Source of the DNA: a virus
Direction: 5' to 3' (one strand)
Length of the DNA stretch: 64,000 nt
Virus record (IMG/VR): IMGVR_UViG_3300031952_000013
Coordinates: 20,861-84,860 of that record
Part shown: one piece after another, positions 27,186 through 33,829 of the stretch
Numbering within the stretch: position 1 is the stretch's first letter
Layout: each line of letters starts with the position of its first letter
The notes under the pieces: generated by a model
The model's database searches: none
Seen by the model: the letters and a program-made list of their open reading frames with translations, nothing else
What the model was told of the DNA's origin: nothing
Program-made: the position numbers and the translations under genes

Positions 27186-27917
27186 ATGCATGATAAAAAA
27201 GAATGGAATCCTGAGCATTTTGATGTCAATTATTATGAGAGGAGTGAGAAAACTCCTTATGGTGGTTTCCAGGTTCCGTATACATGGGAAAACTTTAAGA
27301 ATCATGCTTACGCCAAAATCGCCTTTATTAGGAAGTATTTTGGTGGATTTGACATAAAGACAATCTTGTTCGGAGGTTGTGCTAAGGGATTTGAAGTGAG
27401 GGCAGCTAAAGAACTAGGTTACGACGCTTATGGGATTGATATATCAGAGTATGCTCTGGTTCATGCAGACCCGTCGGTGCTGTCTCAATGCACTCTTGGG
27501 TCTATTACTGATTTATCTAAGTTTTATAAGGATGATTCGTTTGATTTATTTGCTTCATTTGATGCGTGGCATACGATTCATCCTGATGAAAGGGAACAGG
27601 CAGCTAAAGAGATAAGTCGAATCACCAAGAAAGGTATTCTAATACGGACGGGGTTTTGTTCTGGTAAACAAGTTGGATTTATTTCATACGATGGTGACGT
27701 TGAATATATAGACCCTGAATTTAACGGTACGTATGACGGTAATCCGTCTTATCAGGATTCGATTGGTCTGTTCTTCAGACGGTTTGAAGAATTGGGTAAG
27801 TTTGCAGGTTTCTTTTCCCCTGTAGTCTGGGATAGGGATTACTTCATTTGGTACAGTCTGTGTCGTTCTGGTAATGACATGTTACGCAAGAATTATGGGG
27901 CAGGTGGTGGAGTTTGA
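27186..27917 (+). CDS. SAM-dependent methyltransferase (243 aa)
   Basis: A class I Rossmann motif is clear: IKTILFGGCAKGFEVRAAKE, then YDAYGIDISEYAL with the acidic ribose-binding Asp, and DSFDLFASFDAWHTI as motif IV. The Gly-rich loop is GGCAKG rather than GxGxG. It resembles small-molecule or protein methyltransferases rather than DNA ones (no DPPY/PC motif). AGGAAGAAG precedes the ATG. Confidence 0.75.
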   Translation: MHDKKEWNPEHFDVNYYERSEKTPYGGFQVPYTWENFKNHAYAKIAFIRKYFGGFDIKTILFGGCAKGFEVRAAKELGYDAYGIDISEYALVHADPSVLSQCTLGSITDLSKFYKDDSFDLFASFDAWHTIHPDEREQAAKEISRITKKGILIRTGFCSGKQVGFISYDGDVEYIDPEFNGTYDGNPSYQDSIGLFFRRFEELGKFAGFFSPVVWDRDYFIWYSLCRSGNDMLRKNYGAGGGV

Positions 27918-28858
27918 TTAAGACCATTGTAGTTAAGGGTTATCAGAGCCTCTATGACATCTCTCTGGAGATGGGGAAGTTCACAGTAATTTATGGTGAG
28001 TCAGATGTCGGCAAAAGTAGTTTATACCGGGCGATCAGGGGTCTGCTGACGACTGAAAGCGGGGATGCATTCATTTCTAGGGGGGAGAAAGGTGCTTTTG
28101 TCTCTCTGACGCTAGATTCAGGGGAGAAGGTTACTTGGGTTAAGAGGCGGGGTCAGAGCAGTGAATATACTCTGGGTAATCAAATTTACAGGCGGTCCAA
28201 GCAAATTCCAGACGAGATTGCGAAGGTGTTGAGGATTGCACCGATTGTTGTGGATGGTGACAAATTTTATCCCAATCTCAGGGGTCAGTTTGATAGTCTA
28301 TTTCTGTTGTTTGATTCATCGTTGAAGAGGGCAAGGGTTCTGGGTTCTTTGATTTCCAATATTCTGTTAACTGGTATCCGTCAAGTTAACTTAGAGAGGA
28401 ATCGGAACGAAGCCGATATTAGGGCAGCAGGAGATTTGAAGCAATCTTTAGAGGATAGAGTGAGTCAGAACTGGGATGGTCTACTTAGAGAGACGGATAC
28501 TTTAAAACAGACTTTGGTTGTGGCTAGAAAGATTCTTGACCGGATTGAAGAGATTAGAGTTGTAGTAGAGGAAATGGAGACGCTCAAACCCTATGAGTCT
28601 TTGATTTATGCTCTTTTGAACGAGAAAGATTTAGTGAACTTGGTTGAATTACTTGACAGGTATAGCGAGATTGCTGAGGTAGTTGCGGAAGTTTCTGGTG
28701 AAAAGAGTTCACTTGAGAGGAATGAATTTTTGATGGGAAAGGTAGAAAAGGACAGGGATGGGGCTAAGATTCTGTTGGATGATATGAAAGAAAAACTGAC
28801 AATTACCTGTCCGAATTGTAAGCGCCCGATTTCGTTGGTGGAGATGGGAATTGACTGA
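27914..28858 (+). CDS. N-terminal half of a split SbcC/Rad50-like ATPase (314 aa, TTG start)
   Basis: The protein begins (M)IKTIVVKGYQSLYDISLEMG and has Walker A GESDVGKSS (residues about 29-37), as in RecF, SbcC and gp46. A coiled-coil stretch runs from about residue 165 to 295, ending in CPNCKRPI, like a zinc-hook CxxC. No Walker B or signature motif is present. These are found in a separate gene 3 kb downstream. It pairs with the SbcD-like nuclease gene that overlaps its end, for DNA end processing. Confidence 0.75.
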   Translation: MIKTIVVKGYQSLYDISLEMGKFTVIYGESDVGKSSLYRAIRGLLTTESGDAFISRGEKGAFVSLTLDSGEKVTWVKRRGQSSEYTLGNQIYRRSKQIPDEIAKVLRIAPIVVDGDKFYPNLRGQFDSLFLLFDSSLKRARVLGSLISNILLTGIRQVNLERNRNEADIRAAGDLKQSLEDRVSQNWDGLLRETDTLKQTLVVARKILDRIEEIRVVVEEMETLKPYESLIYALLNEKDLVNLVELLDRYSEIAEVVAEVSGEKSSLERNEFLMGKVEKDRDGAKILLDDMKEKLTITCPNCKRPISLVEMGID

Positions 28859-29792
28859 GATATTGTTCTGGTCGGACCCCCATAATTCTGATACTCCCCC
28901 CCGTATGCGTAAGGATTCTTATTGTGAGGATATTCTTGCGAAGCAGGAGAAGATTGCCGAGTTGTCTAAGGGATATGATTTAGTTATTTGTGGTGGGGAC
29001 GTTTTTCACCAGAAAAGGGCTGACAGGATATCGTATCGTTTGGTGAACAGGTTGTGTGAGATTTATCGAGAGATGGGTAATCTGATTATCGTTCCTGGTA
29101 ATCATGATGTTGAGACAAGGTGGGATTTCAAAGTGCGCCCTTTGGGAATTCTGTCTCATCTTCCAAATGTAAGGTTGAGCCACGCGGAGTCTATTGAATT
29201 TGATGATTTTGTTATGCTGACGTATGGGGGGGCAGAATTCTTCCCTGAGGTAGAGTTTTTGAGTTGGTTAGAGGGTGAGTCTAGGTTGATTACTGTTAGA
29301 GATAAGAGACACAGGGTAGGGGTGTTTCATCAGGGTATTGGAAATACGGCATGGAATTTGCCTTTTCCTATGATTGATGCAAGGAAAGTTGAAAACTGGG
29401 TGGATTTTGGACTTATCGGTCATATTCACAGCCATGTAGGGTATGTTAGCGCAGGAAAGTTGTACTGTGCGGGGGCAATCAGCCGTGGTTCACTGACCGG
29501 TGATGAGGTGGATAGGCCGGTTTGTTATATGCATGTGGAGATTGGGAAAGACCAAATTTCCTGTGGTTTGCAGGAATTACCTATTAAAATGGGGGAGGAA
29601 GTTTTCAAGATTTCCGAGCGGATGGCTGAAAAAAAGACAGAGGCGGGGGTCAATCAATTTCTGTCTTACATAGAATCGTTTGACCTGCCCAAATCTATGA
29701 GTGCAGAGGAGATTATTTCCTATATCGAGTCCAATACAGAGATTGACAAGAAGGTTGCTCATAAGGCTGTGAGTGTCCTGAGGGGTTTGTGA
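28851..29792 (+). CDS. sbcD-like: SbcD/Mre11/gp47-like nuclease (313 aa, TTG start)
   Basis: The calcineurin-like metallophosphoesterase motifs are in order: WSDPHNSD (D9, H11), CGGDVFH (D50), VPGNHDVE (N84, H85), VFHQG and GHIHSH. The capping C-terminal region is helical. It would act with the split Rad50-like ATPase as a dsDNA exonuclease and ssDNA endonuclease during recombination-dependent replication. It overlaps the ATPase gene by 8 nt. Confidence 0.88.
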   Translation: MTEILFWSDPHNSDTPPRMRKDSYCEDILAKQEKIAELSKGYDLVICGGDVFHQKRADRISYRLVNRLCEIYREMGNLIIVPGNHDVETRWDFKVRPLGILSHLPNVRLSHAESIEFDDFVMLTYGGAEFFPEVEFLSWLEGESRLITVRDKRHRVGVFHQGIGNTAWNLPFPMIDARKVENWVDFGLIGHIHSHVGYVSAGKLYCAGAISRGSLTGDEVDRPVCYMHVEIGKDQISCGLQELPIKMGEEVFKISERMAEKKTEAGVNQFLSYIESFDLPKSMSAEEIISYIESNTEIDKKVAHKAVSVLRGL

Positions 29793-30604
29793 TGAAGTTA
29801 TTTGAAACGACGCTTTCTTATACGTTTCTCTCAACCTACCAGAAGTGCCATCGTCGGGCTTGGTTGCAGTACGTTAAGAAGGTTGTTCCGCCTGAGAAGG
29901 TCAATCAGAGGCCGTTTATCGTGGGAATTTGCGCAGACTGGTTGTTTAAGAAGTGGGTTGCTGGTGGCTACCACTCCGATTGGATGGAGCAAGAAGCCAG
30001 GGGAATCTTTGAATGGTTTTCTACAAAAAGAGTGATTCGTTACCTAGATGGTTCAGATAAAGAGAAACTCATCCTCAAGTTGACTATGGCGGTGAAAGAC
30101 CTACAACAGGCTGCTTTAGACGAGAAGTTTCCTGATAGGGTGCTTAATCTTCAGAAAGAACTTAGGGTAGACTATAATCAATTTGTTATGTCAGGTAAGT
30201 TAGACATCTGGTTTCCTGAGGAGAAAGCTATCTGCGATTTGAAGATAACATCGTCTATGAAGTACCTGGATAGTTTTCAACTGAGGTATTTTGCGTGGCT
30301 GATGGAGCGTAAACACACTATTTTTGTTGAGAAACTCACGTTTCTCTCTCCTATGATGAGGCCGTATCTCAAGGAGGTTTCTTGGTTGCCTAATGATAAG
30401 ACAGAGTTTGACCTTCTGTTGTTTGACGTTCTGGGGCGGATTGCGTCGAATGATTGGTCTATAACAACTAAGGATTGCTGGAGTTGCCCTGTGGCATCCT
30501 TCTGCGAAGAGTTTACTGTGGAGGCTGAGAGAACGAAATCAGCTTCTGGTGGATTTAAGATAAAAATAGGAGTAGAAGATGGAGGTATCGAAGAAGAGTT
30601 ATAA
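29792..30604 (+). CDS. Cas4/RecB-like PD-(D/E)XK nuclease (270 aa)
   Basis: The N-terminal pattern LSYTFLSTYQKCHRRAWLQY is typical of Cas4/RecB-like nucleases. The core is MSGKLDIWFPEEKAICDLKI (GxxD then D-x-K) followed by SFQLRYFAWL (QxxxY). C19 and the late cluster DCWSCPVASFC provide four Cys for an Fe-S cluster, as in Cas4 and AddB. It is probably a recombination exonuclease; there is no CRISPR array nearby. The ATG overlaps the SbcD-like stop; a GTG three bases earlier is possible. Confidence 0.82.
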   Translation: MKLFETTLSYTFLSTYQKCHRRAWLQYVKKVVPPEKVNQRPFIVGICADWLFKKWVAGGYHSDWMEQEARGIFEWFSTKRVIRYLDGSDKEKLILKLTMAVKDLQQAALDEKFPDRVLNLQKELRVDYNQFVMSGKLDIWFPEEKAICDLKITSSMKYLDSFQLRYFAWLMERKHTIFVEKLTFLSPMMRPYLKEVSWLPNDKTEFDLLLFDVLGRIASNDWSITTKDCWSCPVASFCEEFTVEAERTKSASGGFKIKIGVEDGGIEEEL

Positions 30605-30872
30605 CGCGCTCTTGGCTCACTATCGGGAATTAGAGACGACGTTAGCCACTCTGTCGGGGAGAAAAGAGGAAGCCACGAAGAGGCTTAACACTTTAGAGGG
30701 GCAGTTAGAGAAGTTGACGAAAGGAATGGATGTTGATGAGGTGTTGGCGAGGTTGGAAAAAGAAGCGGAAGTGAGGATTGACACGCTAAGGGCCAAGGTG
30801 GTAGAATTGGAGCGGCTAGTGGCTGATTTTAAGGTTTCTAAAATTAACAATGATTTTGATGTGGAGGTTTAG
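30579..30872 (+). CDS. Coiled-coil protein (97 aa)
   Basis: The product begins MEVSKKSYNALLAHYRELET and is one long heptad-rich helix (KRLNTLEGQLEKLTKGMDVD, LRAKVVELERLVADFKVSKI). It lies between the Cas4-like nuclease and the clamp. In size and position it could restore the missing coiled coil of the split Rad50-like protein, but that is speculation. Confidence 0.6.
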   Translation: MEVSKKSYNALLAHYRELETTLATLSGRKEEATKRLNTLEGQLEKLTKGMDVDEVLARLEKEAEVRIDTLRAKVVELERLVADFKVSKINNDFDVEV

Positions 30873-31964
30873 ATGAAGTTTATTATTCGCAGACCGTTTT
30901 TGTTGGCGTTATTGGAGAAAGCCTGGACTGTGACTATCGGGGGTACTCTTTCTACAACTAAGGGTTTTTACTTTGTCCAGAAAGACGATACCCTGACGGT
31001 TGCTCGTACTGACAGTATCTTGAGTGCGGTGGCTTCTACTAATGTGGTTAATTGGGTGAATAAAGAAGCTCCCAACGAATTCCTTGTGGATGCCGAAAAG
31101 TTCCTCCGGCTGATTAGAGGTCTTGCTTGCGATGAGGTTTCTCTTTCAGTTGAGGATAATGAAATTGCGATTTCTGGAGACAACTTCAATGCAGAGTGGC
31201 TCCTGTTCGATTTAAAAGACTTTCCGAAATTGCCTGTGTATCACAGGGAGATGAGCCTAGAAGTGCCTACAATCGAGTTTGTGGGGGCAGTAGACAGGAT
31301 TCGCTACGCTGCGTCGATTGAATCCCTGACTTCTGCTTATAAACAGATTTACTTTGAGAACGGGGCATGTTGGGCGACTGATGGTTATAACTACCAGGCT
31401 GTTGAAACTAAAATTACACTCCCAAATCAAGTTGCTCTGCCTCTTATCGGATTGGATGTTGTAAAGTTTTTGCGTCTCTCAGGTGTCAGTTCGTTCTTTT
31501 TGTCGTGGGATGATGACCACTACTATTTTATGATAGGGAATGACGCTTTTGTATGTCGGCGATCTCCGGTTCAACCTCCTAATCCTTTATTGGATTTCTA
31601 CGGTAAGTTGAGTATGGAGTATCATAAACTTCCCTATTTCACTTTTGAAGTCAGATTGCTTCGCCGGATTGTTGAGAGAGTGGCTATTACCGGTAGTTTT
31701 TCTAACAAACGAATCTGGTTTCATGTGACTCCTACAACTTTGACTATCAATGGGGTCGATGAGGACGGGAATTCCAGTTCAGAGGTGCTTATTATCACTT
31801 TAAATGGAGATAAGACAGATAGAACGCTTGGGATTCACTACGAAATGCTACTGTCTGCGTTAGCTTCTGTGAGGAAGGAATCAGCCAATTTTAGATTCAA
31901 CAAGAATCATTTTCTTATTACGTCGGAGGATAGTACAGCTATTCTCCCCTTGTTGAAAAAATGA
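30873..31964 (+). CDS. dnaN: Bacterial-type sliding clamp, DnaN-like (363 aa)
   Basis: Length and three-domain layout match the beta subunit. Domain 1 is MKFIIRRPFLLALLEKAWTV, then GFYFVQKDDTLTVARTDSIL. Domain 2 is VPTIEFVGAVDRIRYAASIE with ACWATDGYNYQAVETKI, equivalent to 'l.avATDghRLa'. Domain 3 begins FTFEVRLLRRIVERVAITGS and ends FLITSEDSTAILPLLKK, where bacterial proteins end '..yvvmPmr'. It encircles DNA and tethers the polymerase. DnaX and putative delta and delta-prime genes in this window would load it. Confidence 0.85.
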   Translation: MKFIIRRPFLLALLEKAWTVTIGGTLSTTKGFYFVQKDDTLTVARTDSILSAVASTNVVNWVNKEAPNEFLVDAEKFLRLIRGLACDEVSLSVEDNEIAISGDNFNAEWLLFDLKDFPKLPVYHREMSLEVPTIEFVGAVDRIRYAASIESLTSAYKQIYFENGACWATDGYNYQAVETKITLPNQVALPLIGLDVVKFLRLSGVSSFFLSWDDDHYYFMIGNDAFVCRRSPVQPPNPLLDFYGKLSMEYHKLPYFTFEVRLLRRIVERVAITGSFSNKRIWFHVTPTTLTINGVDEDGNSSSEVLIITLNGDKTDRTLGIHYEMLLSALASVRKESANFRFNKNHFLITSEDSTAILPLLKK

Positions 31965-32605
31965 GTGAATTAGGCGACTTGGAAAAGAGGCTGGAGTTTA
32001 TTTCTAGCCTTATTACTAGAAATAAAATTGAGAAGGACGTTAATGAGAAAACGATGGTTCGTCTTGATCTGACTATGGAGGATAAGAGAGAGTCTAACGA
32101 GACTCTTCTCAAGGTAGCTGAGTTGTTTAAGTCTTTGGGTGGGTCACATGAGAAAGACCTGTTGGATAAACTTAGCAAATTTGTTAACTATGGGTTGGTG
32201 GTGGTGTTTGGTGGTCATGGGATTTTCGTTCCTGCCATGTCTCTTGACGGTAAGGATATCAGAGTAGATTTCTTTATCGAAGTGGAAGGCAGCCTTTGTG
32301 GTATTGCAGACGCTAAGGGAGGGGGAGTCGCAGAGGTTGTGAGCATTCTTCTTCAGCTTTTCTTCATGGTGGTAATGAGAGGTCAGGGGGTTGGTGATGT
32401 GCTGATAATGGATACGGCTCTTGTGCATCTTTCTGACCAGTATCACGAGAGGATGTCGGCTCTGTTGAAGGAGCTTTGCGATAAGTTAAACATTCAAATT
32501 ATCCTGATGATTCACTCGATGGCTTTCGGTAAATACGCTGACAAATTGTATCTGTTTAGACAAGAGGAAGGAAAGACGATAGTGACGGAGGAAATGAGTG
32601 GATAA
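31961..32605 (+). CDS. C-terminal half of a split SbcC/Rad50-like ATPase (214 aa)
   Basis: A coiled coil comes first (residues 1-70). Next is an ABC/SMC signature-like stretch, DAKGGGVAEVVSILLQLFFM, and a Walker B region, GDVLIMDTALVHLSDQYHER. A switch His-containing strand follows (IQIILMIHSMAFG), and the end is DKLYLFRQEEGKTIV. These are the parts missing from the 27.9-kb gene. Together they make one Rad50/SbcC head. The canonical Walker B Glu (DE) is Thr here (MDTALVHL), which may alter ATP hydrolysis. Confidence 0.7.
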   Translation: MSELGDLEKRLEFISSLITRNKIEKDVNEKTMVRLDLTMEDKRESNETLLKVAELFKSLGGSHEKDLLDKLSKFVNYGLVVVFGGHGIFVPAMSLDGKDIRVDFFIEVEGSLCGIADAKGGGVAEVVSILLQLFFMVVMRGQGVGDVLIMDTALVHLSDQYHERMSALLKELCDKLNIQIILMIHSMAFGKYADKLYLFRQEEGKTIVTEEMSG

Positions 32606-32783
32606 TAAAAGGTTTGGTTTTACACCTTGTTTTGTGAAAAGTTTTAAAGGATTTGATACGGCTGGACAACCTGTATTTGAGATGTCCTGTATCTGTCCCG
32701 AGTGTTTGGGGAGAACAACTCCCATCCACCCTTGGGTTGAGGAGAAGAAAGATGAGCGAAGTGAGCCTGACGGGAAACGCTAA
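32598..32783 (+). CDS. Small zinc-knuckle protein (61 aa, GTG start)
   Basis: The product begins (M)DNKRFGFTPCFVKSFKGFDT and has SCICPECLGRTTPIHPW. Cys residues before and in CICPEC could bind one zinc. It overlaps both neighbours (8 and 32 nt). Function unknown. Confidence 0.45.
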   Translation: MDNKRFGFTPCFVKSFKGFDTAGQPVFEMSCICPECLGRTTPIHPWVEEKKDERSEPDGKR

Positions 32784-33264
32784 ACTTATTAGGCTTTCTA
32801 CTAAACCGTTTAAAATTTTGGCTTTAGATTTAGGGACTCATTGTGGATGGGCAGTATCAACTCCTTGTTCTGTGGTTGAAAGTGGGGTGCAGATGTTTGA
32901 TTTGCGGAGGGGAGAAAGTCCTGGGATGCGGTTTATCAGATTTAATAAATGGTTATCTGAGATGTTGATTAATGTGTTTCCAGATATGGTTGTTTATGAG
33001 ACGATGTTTGCTTGTCGTGGTCCTGCTCTTGAAGTTTTATTGGGTATGTATACTAGGATACAGGAACAATGTGCTATGAAGAGTATTCCTTACGCTGGTA
33101 TGAACGCGATGACACTGAAGAAGCGGGCTGCGGGAAGTGGTAAAGCATCTAAAGACATGATGATGAAGGCGGCTTCCGAATTTATAGGCCATCTAATTTT
33201 AGATGATAATGAAGCAGACGCAATTATGCTTTTAAAAATTGCTATGGAAGACTATGCTACATGA
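32752..33264 (+). CDS. ruvC-like: RuvC-like Holliday junction resolvase (170 aa)
   Basis: The RNase H fold acidic residues are in place: ILALDLGTHCGWAV (first Asp), DMVVYETMFACRG (Glu), and DDNEADAIMLLKIA near the end (paired Asp/Glu). The stretch NAMTLKKRAAGSGKASKDMM, matching the RuvC 'v...vKk...G.G.AsK..v' segment, is clear. It cuts four-way junctions made during recombination and packaging. The ATG after GAGGAGAAAG gives a normal RuvC length. Confidence 0.85.
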   Translation: MSEVSLTGNAKLIRLSTKPFKILALDLGTHCGWAVSTPCSVVESGVQMFDLRRGESPGMRFIRFNKWLSEMLINVFPDMVVYETMFACRGPALEVLLGMYTRIQEQCAMKSIPYAGMNAMTLKKRAAGSGKASKDMMMKAASEFIGHLILDDNEADAIMLLKIAMEDYAT

Positions 33265-33829
33265 AGAATGGTATTCAATTTATCAGAAGGCGGTGTGGGG
33301 CTGTGAAGCCTGTTCCGCTAGGCATGAGTGTACCCGACCGGTTCCTGGTGAGGGAGATTTAAATTCGTCTTTTTTGGTTGTTGGTAGGAACCCAGGTAAG
33401 AACGAAGATATTCTAGGGCAGCCCTTTGTTGGACCTGCTGGTGAGGTGCTGGATAAGTTTTTGGAATTGTGTGGCGTGTCACGGAGTAAAGGTTGTTTCA
33501 TCACAAATATGTGCTTATGTCATACCAGAGAGGATAGGTTTTTATCTAAGGAAGAGGTGAAGACCTGTGTTAAGGGATTTTTAATACCGACTTTGGTTCA
33601 GTTGAAGCCGAAGGTCGTTATGGTATGTGGGACGCAGCCAAATTATTTTATAAACGGTATCAAGAAACCGTCTCATCATCATGGTGAACTGTTTGAGCAT
33701 AGGTCAGGATTCCACACTATCTGTAGTCTTCATCCGGCAGCAGTTTGTTACAATCCCGACTTGTGGGTTAGATTTGAGGTTCTGGCTCCGGTTGTCAAGA
33801 GGTTACTAGATGATAATACGGTCTCCTGA
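33254..33829 (+). CDS. udg-like: Family 4 (Fe-S) uracil-DNA glycosylase-like protein (191 aa)
   Basis: Four Cys are spaced as in family 4 enzymes (C17, C20, C89, C105) and should bind a 4Fe-4S cluster. Motifs are FLVVGRNPGKNEDILGQPFV then GPAG, and later CSLHPAAVCYNPD for the HP loop. Family 4 normally reads GEAPG or GEGPG at the first motif; here it is GRNPG, so a catalytic-site Glu is replaced by Arg. It may be a repair enzyme or a polymerase-associated UDG-fold protein. Confidence 0.75.
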   Translation: MLHEEWYSIYQKAVWGCEACSARHECTRPVPGEGDLNSSFLVVGRNPGKNEDILGQPFVGPAGEVLDKFLELCGVSRSKGCFITNMCLCHTREDRFLSKEEVKTCVKGFLIPTLVQLKPKVVMVCGTQPNYFINGIKKPSHHHGELFEHRSGFHTICSLHPAAVCYNPDLWVRFEVLAPVVKRLLDDNTVS

